A stretch of DNA of 64,000 bases from Pseudomonas sp. PDM16 (GCF_014851865.1 NZ_JACVAM010000001.1:1116001-1180000); one strand, 5' to 3'. Positions 8,031-16,938 are shown, numbered from the stretch's first letter. Program-made: numbers and translations. The notes: generated by a model from the letters alone, not told the origin.

Positions 8031-9673
8031 CAATCTGTATCGATCCCCATCATGGCGGCTACCTTGCTGTCAGCACGGACATAGCCTACATAGCCCGCTG
8101 TACGGAAGTTGTCGCCGGTGAACTCTTCGGTGTCAGGGCGAGGCAGTCCGCTCAAGGCGAAGCCCACTACTTCACCGCTGTCAGAAAGCAGCATCACCTG
8201 CCTAGGCACTGTCTGGCTGGCTGTTTCGAAAATCCAGCCCTCGACTCGCGACATATTTCCGCTGTCCAGGGGGGTAGTTACATCGAGGCCTCCGCGACAG
8301 GCCGCCTTGGGATGAGGCGGAGTCTGTGCCATCCAGCGCTCGGCATCGGCAATCAATGGATAGGCGAAGACCGATGTGTTGCGCTCCTTGGCCATTGTGG
8401 CGATGCGCTGCAGGTTCTTGGGGCTGAAATAGATCTGATCGAGGTACTTAGCGTCGACTGCATCGAGCTGCAGGGCGAGCCCCGCGACGAGTCTGTTGAA
8501 CGTCTGGGGCAGAGGGACGGTAGTGCTCAATTGGGCTGGCAGCAGTAGAGCGGGCAAGAGAAGCAGCAAGAGGCTGTAGCGAGATACTCGCATGTGGCTT
8601 ACGACCAGAAGGAGTAGCGCCGCCCATGCCAATAGCTGGGGCGTAAGGTATCGGCTGGAAAGTGACTGCTCTAACCCTATCGCCAGTCGCCCTGAGGCGG
8701 TTCCCAGGGCGGTTCCACCGATGAAAAGCAAGAATGCCAGCAAGGCCCATTGAAGTGGTGATGAAGAGACTCGCCAGGTTTTCCAGGTCATGGCTAGGCA
8801 GCCCGCTATCAGGATCGCCCCTGCAATCTGGGCGGCAAGGAGTGATTCGCTTCCCAGCATGAAGAACCACGGGCCACCCAGATAGGCCAGCAGATACTCC
8901 AGTAGCAGCGCCGGTTGGGACTGGATGAGCGTGCCGAGCGAAGGCGAGGAAATCACATCTGTCGGTGACGAGAAATACACCTGCCATACGAGCGCCGCCA
9001 GCGCCGCGAGAATGCCGATTCGGAGCCAGCCCAGTCTCAAGACCACGGCCAGAGGGACCAGTACTGCCGATGCCAGAAGGCCGTTGGCCATGGTGCCGGC
9101 ACTCATGACACCCAAGGCAGCCGAGGCCAGGAACAGGGTAGAGGTGCGTTTTTGGCTGTACTGGGCGAGCAGGATGAAACTGATCAAGGGCAATAGATAG
9201 GAAAGGAAGAACTGGCTCTGGAAGGCCCATACGAAGTTGTCGACTTGTAGCCAGGAAAAGCAGAGCGCCCCCAGCACTCCAATCATTACATGACGCGCTA
9301 TCTGATCCTGGTCTCTCAATAACAGGCGATTTGCCATCCATGCGAAGCAGGCGAAATTACAGGCTGCGAGCGCGACGTTGAGAGAAAAGAGAAGGGATAG
9401 AGAGTTGTTGAACAGTTGGCCATCCAGCCAGAAGATCGCCTTTGGGATGACCAGTCGGTGTTCGTTGTGTAGCTCCCACCAGGCCAGCCAGCCTTCCCCT
9501 GCCTCTACCCGAAAGTTGAACAGCAGCTGGCCGTTCCACATGTCCCAGAAGGGCACAGGGGTATAGTTCAGCCAGGTGCCGTAGGTGGCCAGAGCTGCGA
9601 AGAGTGCGACCAGCAAAAAGGTCGGTAGCCCGCGAACGGTATTGTACGGGCGCAACGTGTTGTTGGTGGACAT
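8015..9673 (-). CDS. Polytopic membrane protein of the glycan block, unknown function
   Basis: A 552-residue protein with roughly eleven hydrophobic helices in residues 10-420 and a C-terminal soluble domain of about 130 residues. The first periplasmic loop holds WDMWNGQLLF and WELHNEHRLVIPK, a charged and aromatic loop like those of GT-C-fold membrane glycosyltransferases, but I do not recognise a named family. ATG 9673 was taken because it opens directly into the first helix. It is divergent from the GT2 gene, with 292 bp between them, and convergent with the MFS gene. A role in glycan modification or lipid-linked sugar transfer is inferred from neighbourhood only. Confidence 0.6.
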   Translation of the reverse strand: MSTNNTLRPYNTVRGLPTFLLVALFAALATYGTWLNYTPVPFWDMWNGQLLFNFRVEAGEGWLAWWELHNEHRLVIPKAIFWLDGQLFNNSLSLLFSLNVALAACNFACFAWMANRLLLRDQDQIARHVMIGVLGALCFSWLQVDNFVWAFQSQFFLSYLLPLISFILLAQYSQKRTSTLFLASAALGVMSAGTMANGLLASAVLVPLAVVLRLGWLRIGILAALAALVWQVYFSSPTDVISSPSLGTLIQSQPALLLEYLLAYLGGPWFFMLGSESLLAAQIAGAILIAGCLAMTWKTWRVSSSPLQWALLAFLLFIGGTALGTASGRLAIGLEQSLSSRYLTPQLLAWAALLLLVVSHMRVSRYSLLLLLLPALLLPAQLSTTVPLPQTFNRLVAGLALQLDAVDAKYLDQIYFSPKNLQRIATMAKERNTSVFAYPLIADAERWMAQTPPHPKAACRGGLDVTTPLDSGNMSRVEGWIFETASQTVPRQVMLLSDSGEVVGFALSGLPRPDTEEFTGDNFRTAGYVGYVRADSKVAAMMGIDTDCYLGF

Positions 9674-9965
9674 TGAGAATCCTGCTACGGGCATGGCATG
9701 CACCAGGCAAAGCCGATGCGCTGACTTCCTGTCTGTTGCTGCTCCGGCTCAGAGCCAGTCATCAGACGGACGGGGCGTACTGCTTTCCATGGCGTATAGG
9801 CCTACGCTATTTCCAGTTCGGTCAGGAGCGGCTCGAGGTGAGGCGCGAATTTGAGCACACTCGGCAAGGCGAGGTCACCTGCGCCATTCTGATATCGTTC
9901 GGGGTGTCGCTAGTAATGTATGGAAAAGACTGTACCATTACCGGTTTGTCTTTTTAGCTTAGGTT

Positions 9966-10958
9966 GTGCCCGCTGTGAACGTGAGTACTTGGGGTGGCCT
10001 TTTGAGTCCAGCTGAACATACACCGGGTTGTAACTCGCCTAAAGCGGAGATGTGCGTAGCGATTTTGATGGCTACATACAATGGCGAAGGCTTTTTGCGT
10101 AAGCAGCTCGACTCAATTATGTGCCAGTCCCACCAGAATTGGGTGTTACATGTTTCGGACGATGGCTCCAGCGATTCAACACTCGATATAGTCAGGGAGT
10201 ACGCTGAGAAGTTGCCTCAAGGGCGTGTGCATATACATGAAGGCCCGCGCATGGGCTTCGCCCAGAATTTTCTGTCACTGGTTCGCCGAAGGGAAGTGAT
10301 TGGGGATTTCTATGCTTTTTGTGATCAGGATGATATTTGGCTTGAGGATAAGATTTCTCGGGCCTTAAGCATGGTGAAAGTGGGTGGTGGATATCTTTAC
10401 TGCTCAAGAACCTTCCTGATAGATGAGGTTGGCTGCTCTATTGGATTGTCTCCTCTTTTTCAGCTTCCCCCCTCTTTTTGTAATGCGTTAGTCCAGAGTA
10501 TTGCTGGTGCAAATACGATGCTGTTTGACTCGCGCATTCGAGAGTTGCTTGCTCAGGTGCCTGAGGATGCTAGGGTCATTTCTCATGATTGGCTAGCTTA
10601 TATGTTGGCTGCGGGGTGTGGTGCCGTTGTTGATTACGATGCGCAGCCATCGTTGATGTATCGCCAGCATCAGCAGAATCTAATTGGCACTAATACAACC
10701 ATAAGGGGCAGAGTTGCTCGTTTCTTCAGGATGCTGGAGGGGGACTACCGTGGGTGGAATTCTTCTAACTTGAGTATCCTTAAAGATTTTGAGGCTAGCC
10801 TTACGCCTGATAGTCAAATGGTGCTGCGGCGCTTTTCTGTCGCAAGGGCGTCGGCTGGAGCTAAGGGCTTGATTCTGCTAAGGCGCTCCGGTGTGCGTCG
10901 GCAAACCGCTATAGAGAATATGGGGTTGGGGCTGGCAGCGCTGCTTGGTCGTGTTTGA
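9966..10958 (+). CDS. Family 2 glycosyltransferase
   Basis: A GT-A fold enzyme of up to 330 residues. The N-terminal strand VAILMATYNGEGFLRKQLDS, then VSDDGSSDST, and the nucleotide/metal motif FCDQDDIWLEDK are those of family 2 glycosyltransferases, close to the rhamnosyltransferase group of O-antigen pathways. It would use a nucleotide-sugar in the cytoplasm to extend a surface glycan. The start is uncertain: GTG 9966 is the longest form, but GTG 9975, GTG 9981 or ATG 10050 would give the usual N-terminus for the family. From here to 14232 the DNA is visibly richer in T and A than the backbone, as expected of a transferred O-antigen block. Confidence 0.82.
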   Translation: MPAVNVSTWGGLLSPAEHTPGCNSPKAEMCVAILMATYNGEGFLRKQLDSIMCQSHQNWVLHVSDDGSSDSTLDIVREYAEKLPQGRVHIHEGPRMGFAQNFLSLVRRREVIGDFYAFCDQDDIWLEDKISRALSMVKVGGGYLYCSRTFLIDEVGCSIGLSPLFQLPPSFCNALVQSIAGANTMLFDSRIRELLAQVPEDARVISHDWLAYMLAAGCGAVVDYDAQPSLMYRQHQQNLIGTNTTIRGRVARFFRMLEGDYRGWNSSNLSILKDFEASLTPDSQMVLRRFSVARASAGAKGLILLRRSGVRRQTAIENMGLGLAALLGRV

Positions 10959-10984
10959 ACTGGCTTTCGTGGGTTTGAGATGAT

Positions 10985-12844
10985 ATGAGCGCAGTTCAGT
11001 ACCGATCAGATATTGATGGTTTGCGTGCAGTTGCTGTATTGGCTGTAGTTGCCTTTCATGCGTTCCCTCAGTTTCTGGCGGGGGGATTTATTGGTGTTGA
11101 TATCTTCTTTGTTATATCAGGCTACCTGATGTTCTTTGCTTTGAGAAAAAAGGAGCTTTCCTTTATCTCTGTGCGGGATTTCTTTGTTCGGCGGGTAGTT
11201 AGAATTTTTCCCGCGCTTCTGCTTGTTTTGTCTGTTTGCTATTTGCTCGGCTGGGCTGTCTTGTTGCCTGAAGAGTATGTGTTTTTGGCGAAGTATATTG
11301 CCGCTGGCGCAGGGTTCGTTGCGAATTTCGTCTTGCTTGGTTCTGGTGGCTATTTTGAGCTGTCGTCTGACAGTAATGCTCTCCTGCATCTGTGGAGCTT
11401 GGGGGTTGAGGAGCAATTTTATTTATTTTTGCCGGCGTTCCTTTGGTTTGTATCCTGGCGTCGTTTGCATTTAGGGTTGTCGCTGGCTTCTGCTGTGCTG
11501 TTCTTTTTTTTGTTGGGTTTGTGGTTGGTAGAGATGTTTCCCTTGTGGGGGTTCTATTCGCCGTTCTCTAGGTTCTGGGAGTTGTTTTTCGGTGTTTTGT
11601 TAGGGTGGCTTGTTTATTCTTATCAAAAAGAAAGTAATTTTCTAATTGGATCGATTTTTTCATTGCTTGGAGCGTGTTTAATCGTTTTGGGCTTTTTCCT
11701 TTTGCGTGGGGATGAGCCGTTTCCAGGGGTTAGGGCGATATTGCCTTGTCTCGGTGCTGCATTGATTATTGGTGCGGGTGAGAAGGCTTTAATTAATCGA
11801 TACATTTTGTCTCAGTCTTTTCTTGTTTGGGTTGGCCTGATTAGTTATCCGCTGTACTTGTGGCATTGGCCGGCCCTGGTATATATGCGCTTGTTATTTG
11901 GTGGTGATATTGATTTTTTCTGGCTGCTTGTTGTTTTGGTGGTTGTGGTAATTGTTTCGTGGTTGACATATTTGTACGTTGAGCAGCCCTTGCGTAGTGG
12001 CTCTGGGGTGCGAAAGGCTTTGTATTTGCTTGGGGGGATGGTTGTTGTCTTCTCTGTTGGGCTTGGGACTATGTATGCCGGAGGTTTTTCTTTTAGGCAG
12101 CCCGAGCTGATTCAGCAGCTGGTTTCATATCGCTATGACTATGCGGCGGCTTATCGAGAGGGGCGCTGTTTCTTGCGGCCAGAGCAGGGGGCAGAGGCCT
12201 TCTCTGAATGTGAGGATGTTGGTCATGGCTCCCTTGTGTACCTGTGGGGGGATTCGCATGCTGCTCATCTATACCCTGGCCTTGAGCTGGTGTATGGCCA
12301 GTCCTCTACTATTACTCAGAGAACAGCCTCCGGATGCCCCCCGGTTTTGGGGTTAAAGGTTGCGAATCGTCCGCATTGCCAGTCTATAAATCAGGCTGTA
12401 ATGAAGGATGTTTCAGAGCGTCGCCCAGAGACCGTTCTGCTTTCTGCGCGGTGGGGTGAGTATGATTTAGATGGTCTGTCCGCGACTGTTTCGGATTTAC
12501 GTGCGGCAGGCGTTCGTAATTTGATAGTTGTTGGGCCTGCACCTCTCTGGCAGGAGAGCTTGCCGCGCCAGTTATATCTTTATTACCGGCGTAATCTGGG
12601 ATTGGCATTGCCGTCACAAATGAGTTTCGGGTTGGATGCCTCCTTCGAGGGCGTGGATGCTCAGATGCGCTCTTTTTCTGAGAAATCGGGGGTGCGATAT
12701 ATTTCTGTCCGAGATCTGCTCTGTGCGGCAGGTGAGTGCCGGACTTTGACGGATGAAGGGCAGTTAATGGTATGGGATTACGGGCATCTGACGCGGGAGG
12801 GCTCGCTGTACCTGATGTCGCGGATTGATTTGCAAGTTCACTGA
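10985..12844 (+). CDS. OafA/YrhL-type O-acyltransferase with C-terminal SGNH domain
   Basis: A 619-residue protein. The first 350 residues form about ten transmembrane helices of acyltransferase family 3, with the conserved YRSDIDGLRAVAVLAVVAFH start and RIFPALL. The remainder is a periplasmic SGNH-hydrolase-like domain: WGDSHAAH near residue 421 supplies the Ser, and DYGHLT near the C-terminus the Asp-His pair. Such fused proteins transfer acetyl groups from the cytoplasm to sugars of lipopolysaccharide or other glycans at the periplasmic face. Codons are strikingly T-rich (many TTT, TTG, GTT) compared with the housekeeping genes. The gene starts 26 bp after the GT2 gene and is probably in the same operon. 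Confidence 0.9.
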   Translation: MSAVQYRSDIDGLRAVAVLAVVAFHAFPQFLAGGFIGVDIFFVISGYLMFFALRKKELSFISVRDFFVRRVVRIFPALLLVLSVCYLLGWAVLLPEEYVFLAKYIAAGAGFVANFVLLGSGGYFELSSDSNALLHLWSLGVEEQFYLFLPAFLWFVSWRRLHLGLSLASAVLFFFLLGLWLVEMFPLWGFYSPFSRFWELFFGVLLGWLVYSYQKESNFLIGSIFSLLGACLIVLGFFLLRGDEPFPGVRAILPCLGAALIIGAGEKALINRYILSQSFLVWVGLISYPLYLWHWPALVYMRLLFGGDIDFFWLLVVLVVVVIVSWLTYLYVEQPLRSGSGVRKALYLLGGMVVVFSVGLGTMYAGGFSFRQPELIQQLVSYRYDYAAAYREGRCFLRPEQGAEAFSECEDVGHGSLVYLWGDSHAAHLYPGLELVYGQSSTITQRTASGCPPVLGLKVANRPHCQSINQAVMKDVSERRPETVLLSARWGEYDLDGLSATVSDLRAAGVRNLIVVGPAPLWQESLPRQLYLYYRRNLGLALPSQMSFGLDASFEGVDAQMRSFSEKSGVRYISVRDLLCAAGECRTLTDEGQLMVWDYGHLTREGSLYLMSRIDLQVH

Positions 12845-12897
12845 GGTGGCAACTCTGTATGCCACATGGGAAGCCTTGTGCCAGTGCGGCGGGTTAG

Positions 12898-14232
12898 GTG
12901 TTTGTGGCTGGTGATTTTGAGTGTGTTAAGGCGGAGCTTCAGAGGCTTCGTTCGGGTTGGCTCCCCGTTGTCCTTTTCGTTACTCATGACCTGGGTGGGG
13001 GGGTTGAGACGCATGTGCGGGAGCTGGTGGCGGCTCTTCGTGGAAGGGCGGTTGTGCTTTTTTTGCGTCCTGGGCCGTTGGGGGGAATGGTCAGTTTGAT
13101 GGGGTTGCAGCGTCGTCTGAGCTTTATTGGTTTTGAGGGGCTGCTGGAAGCGCTCTCATGGGTTGGATTTGATCGTGTCCATGTTCATCACGTAGCTGGT
13201 TTTCCTGCAGGTGTTGCCGACGCGCTGTTGCGTTTGGGAGTGCCCTTGGATCTTACCTTGCATGACCATTCCATTATTAATGGTAACCCGACGCTAACCG
13301 ATCGTTCCGGCGTCTTTGACGAGCGCGCTCTGCTGGAGTGTATGCCCGATGGGGATGTCTGGCTTGAGCAGGAGTTGCGCCTGCTGGCTTCTAAGGCGGA
13401 TAGGATATTTTTACCGTCTGCCAGGCAGAAACGTCTTATTGAGGCGTTTCTGCCTGATTTGGAGTTGCAGGTGAGGCCGCCGCCAGAGGCTGAGGGGGAG
13501 CGAACATTGCCGGTTGAGGCTCGGCCGTCGCATGCGGCTGGCAGCTTTCGCGTTCTGTGTCTGGGGAGTTTTACTCTGGAGAAGGGCGCGTCGGTATTGG
13601 CCGCCGTTGCGCGGCTTGCCAAGAGTCGAAGGATGGCAATTGACTTTATCCTGTTGGGAGAAAGCCTTTATCCAATGCCGGGGTGTGTGCGCCAATTTGG
13701 CCGCTATGACGAAGCGGAGCTTCAGGCGCTGATATCCGAGATGTCCCCCGACATTCTGTGGTTGCCGGCGCAGTGCCCGGAGACTTGGAGCTATACGCTG
13801 AGCGCGGGTGTCGATTGTGGCCTGCCTATCTTGGCAAGTGATCTGGGGGCGTTGGCTGAGCGCTTGGAGGGGCGGCCTCTTAGCTGGCTTTTTAGTCATC
13901 GTGCTAGTGCGGAAGGTTGGCTTGATGAGTTGATGAGGGTGCGGTCGCTTATAGAAGGAGGGGGGCGGTGTTCGTGGCTGATGCCCGGAGCGCCTGTGTT
14001 CTATGGTAGGGGTGGAGCGTACTTGTCGAGTGTGCGGGGCGGTCAGCATGAGGGCGGGGCATTGGTTTGGCTGCCTGCGGCCTTGCGGGATGGAGAAAGA
14101 GAGCCTGTTGCATGGCGCCGCTGGTGGCTGCGTCGGCTTGTACGTTTGCGCGGGCATCCCTTATTCGGGTTGCTCGGTAGTAAGCTGCCTAAGAAATGGT
14201 TGAGGATGGTGAGGCGTTTTTTGATGCGCTGA
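12898..14232 (+). CDS. GT4-like glycosyltransferase
   Basis: A 444-residue GT-B-type enzyme starting at GTG 12898. The N-terminal half has FVTHDLGGGVETHVRELVAA (glycine-rich loop) and VHVHHVAG. The C-terminal half has VLCLGSFTLEKGASVLAAVA and PETWSYTLSAGVDCGLPILA, where the family's donor-binding Glu normally lies. It is a clear paralogue of the C-terminal third of the 1079-residue fusion at 20026, sharing the PETWSYTLS/PETYSYTLS and HDH/HDY motifs, but lacks the Cys-rich insert found there. It probably adds a sugar to the same surface glycan (inference). A hairpin terminator follows about 95 bp downstream. Confidence 0.75.
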   Translation: MFVAGDFECVKAELQRLRSGWLPVVLFVTHDLGGGVETHVRELVAALRGRAVVLFLRPGPLGGMVSLMGLQRRLSFIGFEGLLEALSWVGFDRVHVHHVAGFPAGVADALLRLGVPLDLTLHDHSIINGNPTLTDRSGVFDERALLECMPDGDVWLEQELRLLASKADRIFLPSARQKRLIEAFLPDLELQVRPPPEAEGERTLPVEARPSHAAGSFRVLCLGSFTLEKGASVLAAVARLAKSRRMAIDFILLGESLYPMPGCVRQFGRYDEAELQALISEMSPDILWLPAQCPETWSYTLSAGVDCGLPILASDLGALAERLEGRPLSWLFSHRASAEGWLDELMRVRSLIEGGGRCSWLMPGAPVFYGRGGAYLSSVRGGQHEGGALVWLPAALRDGEREPVAWRRWWLRRLVRLRGHPLFGLLGSKLPKKWLRMVRRFLMR

Positions 14233-14326
14233 TTTCGATTGGCTGTCTTGTAAAGGTTGTTGGGCTGCGAATACAATGGTAAGGCTCTAGGGCAATAGCG
14301 GCGTTCTGGCTCTATGCCGTGTTGTG

Positions 14327-14370
14327 TTGAGGGCCTGGTTGGTCGGAAGGTCAGCCAGGCCCTCAATTTT
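14327..14370 (+). terminator. Intrinsic terminator after the GT4-like gene
   Basis: TTGAGGGCCTGG (14327-14338) pairs perfectly with CCAGGCCCTCAA (14355-14366) around a 16-nt loop, and TTTT follows. It would end the 9966-14232 operon and insulate the strongly expressed gene downstream. The rest of the 14233-14622 gap holds only a candidate promoter; I see no further gene in it. Confidence 0.75.
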
Positions 14371-14481
14371 AGCAGGCAATGATGCCCGCTCCTGTTGCTG
14401 TAGGGTGCGCTAGCCGGAATCGGCGAGGCGGCTTGGCCGATAATGGCTGTGATCGCAAGCTGTAGTTGAATGGACGAAACC

Positions 14482-14512
14482 TTGACGCCAGCCTGCAAAA
14501 AATGAGTATGAT
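14482..14512 (+). promoter_or_regulatory. Candidate sigma-70 promoter of the 14623 gene
   Basis: TTGACG at 14482-14487 and TATGAT at 14507-14512 are good -35 and -10 matches, but the 19-bp spacer is longer than the optimal 17. Transcription would begin near 14519, leaving a leader of about 100 nt before ATG 14623. No other pair in the gap looks better. The codon usage of the gene predicts a strong promoter here. Confidence 0.35.
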
Positions 14513-14622
14513 TGTGCTGTCTTGCTTGATAAACCTGGGTGGGTTGGATAGCATCCCGCACGGTTTGCAGAGTTTGACTCTACAACACGTAACTTTAGAG
14601 CCTAAATAAAGGAATACCTGTG

Positions 14623-16011
14623 ATGAAAAAATCACTGTCCAAAGCTGTTGCGCTGGCGGCGACTATTGGTGCTGCTGCTTCCGTGCAAGCGGTTAGCCTG
14701 AATCATGATGGTGTGGGTCAGGTTCTGCTGTATCCCATCTATACCGCTGAGAACGGTAACGACACCTATGTGTCCGTAACCAACACCACTAACCAGTTCA
14801 AAGTGGTTAAGGTGCGTTTCGTTGAAGGCATGAACTCCAAAGAAGTTCTCGACTTCAACCTCTTCCTGTCTCCGCAAGACGTTTGGACTGGCAACATTGT
14901 TCAGACTGCTGCTGGCGCCAAGCTGACCACCGCTGATACTTCTTGCACCGCTGGTGTTGTTCCGGCTGCTGGTCTGGAGTTCCGTAACTTCGAGTATCAG
15001 GCTGATGCTGCTGAGTTCCGTGGTACTGACCGTGCTCGCGTAGGTCACCTGGAAGTCATCGAGATGGCTGAGGTTCTGGATCCGGCTCTGCAAGCTGCCA
15101 TCGACCACCGTGCCAACAACGGTGTTCCGGGCAACTGCGAGCTGGTTCGCAATGCCTATAAGACTGGCGGTGTATGGAATACTCAGGCCGGCCGTAACGG
15201 CGCTACTGTAAGCGTTCCTACTGGTGGTCTGTACGGTACTCTGACCGTTATCAACGTAGAAAGCGGCACTGAAATCAGCGCCGACGCTACCGCTCTTGAG
15301 AACTTCCGTCCGACTACCGGTGCTGGCGCTGCTCCGATTCACTTCGAGCCGGGCGACATGCTGCCGAACCTGGACCAAGCCTATCCGCAGGCTGAGTTCC
15401 CGGGTGTCGTCACTCAGTACGCTGGCTTCGCCAACGTTGACGCTGTATCGGCTGTGCTGATGAAAAATCGTATCGCTAACGACTACGCCTACGGCGCTGG
15501 TCTGAACGCGCAGACCGATTTCGTTATCACCTTCCCGACCAAGACCTACTACGTAAACGGTACTCTGCGCGCTCCGTTCGCTCAGCTGTGGAATCCGACC
15601 ACTGCTAAGTCTTGCGACGCCATTGATGTTACCTACTACAACCGTGAAGAGCTGAGCCAGGTTATCGATCTGGATCAAATCTCCCCGCGTCCGCCGGCTG
15701 CTGAAGGCATCGCTCTCTGCCACGAAACCAACGTGTTCAGCATGGGTGCCGACAGCAACCTGCTGGGTGGCAAGTTCGTTCGTAGCGTCTTCAACCTGGC
15801 TGCTGGCTTCGAAGCTGGTTGGGTAGACATCAACCTGGCTGGTCCGGCTACCCGTATCCTGGAAGCCGACGGTGGTGAAGTTCAGCAGGGTCTGCCGGTT
15901 ATCGGCTTCTCCGCTGTTGCCATCCAGAACGGCGACGTTGGTGGTCTGCTGTCTAACTACGCAACTGCTTACAACCACAAGTCCACTTCCGTGATCCCAG
16001 CGATCCCGTAA
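14623..16011 (+). CDS. Abundant secreted/surface protein, family without known function
   Basis: A 462-residue protein with a clear Sec signal peptide (MKKSLSKAVALAATIGAAAS, cleavage near VQA). The mature start, SLNHDGVGQVLLYPIYTAEN, followed by an Asn/Thr-rich segment and VRFVEGMNSKEVLDFNLFLS, belongs to a widespread proteobacterial family of exported proteins of unknown function. Two or more Cys pairs could be disulfides. Codon choice is extreme: GCT, GGT, CGT, CTG and AAC dominate, unlike the GCC/GCG-rich neighbours, as in very highly expressed genes. ATG 14623 was chosen over the adjacent GTG; AAAGGA lies 10-15 bp upstream. Two hairpins follow the stop. Neighbouring parvulin, O-polysaccharide exporter and type II secretion genes suggest a cell-surface protein (inference). 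Confidence 0.75.
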   Translation: MKKSLSKAVALAATIGAAASVQAVSLNHDGVGQVLLYPIYTAENGNDTYVSVTNTTNQFKVVKVRFVEGMNSKEVLDFNLFLSPQDVWTGNIVQTAAGAKLTTADTSCTAGVVPAAGLEFRNFEYQADAAEFRGTDRARVGHLEVIEMAEVLDPALQAAIDHRANNGVPGNCELVRNAYKTGGVWNTQAGRNGATVSVPTGGLYGTLTVINVESGTEISADATALENFRPTTGAGAAPIHFEPGDMLPNLDQAYPQAEFPGVVTQYAGFANVDAVSAVLMKNRIANDYAYGAGLNAQTDFVITFPTKTYYVNGTLRAPFAQLWNPTTAKSCDAIDVTYYNREELSQVIDLDQISPRPPAAEGIALCHETNVFSMGADSNLLGGKFVRSVFNLAAGFEAGWVDINLAGPATRILEADGGEVQQGLPVIGFSAVAIQNGDVGGLLSNYATAYNHKSTSVIPAIP

Positions 16012-16022
16012 GCTTGTGTTTG

Positions 16023-16045
16023 GGCGAGTGGCGTTCCCACTCGCC
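16023..16045 (+). other. Hairpin directly after the abundant-protein gene
   Basis: GGCGAGTGG (16023-16031) pairs perfectly with CCACTCGCC (16037-16045) around a 5-nt loop, 11 bp after the stop codon. It precedes the true terminator and may protect the 3' end of a long-lived mRNA. Confidence 0.5.
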
Positions 16046-16056
16046 GTCGCAACGCC

Positions 16057-16095
16057 AAAAAGCAGGACCAGTTATCTGGTTCTGCTTTTTTTTTT
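16057..16095 (+). terminator. Strong intrinsic terminator after the abundant-protein gene
   Basis: AAAAAGCAGGACCAG (16057-16071) pairs with CTGGTTCTGCTTTTT (16076-16090) with one G-T pair and a TTAT tetraloop, and the T-run continues to 16095. This is the strongest terminator in the window and separates the gene from the Gly-Thr-repeat gene. Confidence 0.9.
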
Positions 16096-16145
16096 GTACT
16101 AACATCGGTGTACTTGCTGCGTTCGTTTTTCTTTTGAGGTGTGGA

Positions 16146-16886
16146 ATGATGAGAAAATTATTGGGTCTTCCGTTCGTCGGACTGCTCCCTCTGCTGGCGA
16201 TTGCGCCCTTTGCTAATGCTGCCGACGTGACGATCAATGGCACCAACTGCGGCGCATACAGCTCTGCCAGCTTCGATTCCAGTGGCAACCTGACTTTGGT
16301 TGCGTCAACTTGCTCGATTGGCACTGGCACCGGCACCGGCACCGGCACCGGCACCGGCACCGGCACCGGCACTGGTACCGGCACTGGCACTGGCACCGGC
16401 ACTGGCACCGGCACCGGCACCGGCACCGGCACCGGCACCGGCACCGGCACCGGCACCGGCACCGGCACTGGCCCTATAACTTCGGGCACTGTAACTATGA
16501 GCGATGGCAAGATCGCTAAAGTATTCTCGGTCGGCACTATGGGTAATTTCAGCCGAGTTGAGTACGCATCCGGCAAGGATTACAAGGCGCTCGCTGTGCA
16601 CTTCGTTGCGCCGGCAGGCAAGACTGGCAACTTCGCAACTGTGAAGTATGATGGTGCTGGTGGTAACAGGCAGGTCGTTATTTCAAGTGAGCCTGGTGTC
16701 TTTACGGGTGCCAGCATATGCGTTTCAGCTTATAGAGCTGATGTAAGTCGGTACTGGACGACAGAGGGTGGTCTGGGTTGTCCTCTGGTGGGTGGTCAGG
16801 ACTACTACATTAATATCAGAGATCAAAATTCTTGCTCTGTAGATAACAATCCGGCATGTCGCTTTACTATGAATAATAGTATGTAA
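16146..16886 (+). CDS. Secreted protein with (Gly-Thr)25 linker
   Basis: A 246-residue protein. Residues 1-26 are a Sec signal peptide ending ANAAD. A small N-terminal domain of about 30 residues with two Cys follows, then 25 uninterrupted Gly-Thr pairs (about residues 59-108), then a C-terminal domain of about 135 residues with six or so Cys, probably a disulfide-stabilised beta fold. I recognise no catalytic motif. Long Gly-Thr or Pro-Thr linkers are typical of secreted multidomain proteins and often carry glycans. ATG 16146 was chosen because GAGGTG lies 6 bp upstream and the signal peptide starts there; ATG 16149 is equally possible. Terminators stand on both sides, so it is monocistronic. 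Export by the neighbouring type II system is plausible but unproven. Confidence 0.72.
   Translation: MMRKLLGLPFVGLLPLLAIAPFANAADVTINGTNCGAYSSASFDSSGNLTLVASTCSIGTGTGTGTGTGTGTGTGTGTGTGTGTGTGTGTGTGTGTGTGTGTGTGTGTGPITSGTVTMSDGKIAKVFSVGTMGNFSRVEYASGKDYKALAVHFVAPAGKTGNFATVKYDGAGGNRQVVISSEPGVFTGASICVSAYRADVSRYWTTEGGLGCPLVGGQDYYINIRDQNSCSVDNNPACRFTMNNSM
16320..16469 (+). repeat. 25 tandem copies of a 6-bp unit (GGCACC, with GGCACT/GGTACC variants)
   Basis: 150 bp made of 25 six-base units, mostly GGCACC, with scattered GGCACT and one GGTACC. The unit is a multiple of three, so slippage lengthens or shortens the Gly-Thr linker without frameshift. Synonymous variants interrupt the array and probably slow slippage. 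The other five frames also stay open across it, which creates spurious Pro-Val, Ala-Gly and His-Arg reading frames. Confidence 0.95.
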
Positions 16887-16908
16887 CTATCTGCTGGTAC
16901 TGTTTAAG

Positions 16909-16938
16909 AGAAGAGAGAGCAATGCTCTCTCTTCTTTA
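16909..16938 (+). terminator. Intrinsic terminator after the Gly-Thr-linker gene
   Basis: AGAAGAGAGAGC (16909-16920) pairs with GCTCTCTCTTCT (16924-16935) around an AAT loop; TTA follows. It lies 22 bp after the stop codon and only about 30 bp before the start of the parvulin gene. Confidence 0.75.

Noticed and set aside
15953..16601. Long Pro-Val, Ala-Gly and His-Arg reading frames on both strands over the 6-bp repeat
   Set aside because: All are products of reading the (GGCACC)25 array in other frames. Only the Gly-Thr frame has a signal peptide, ribosome binding site and a plausible C-terminal domain.
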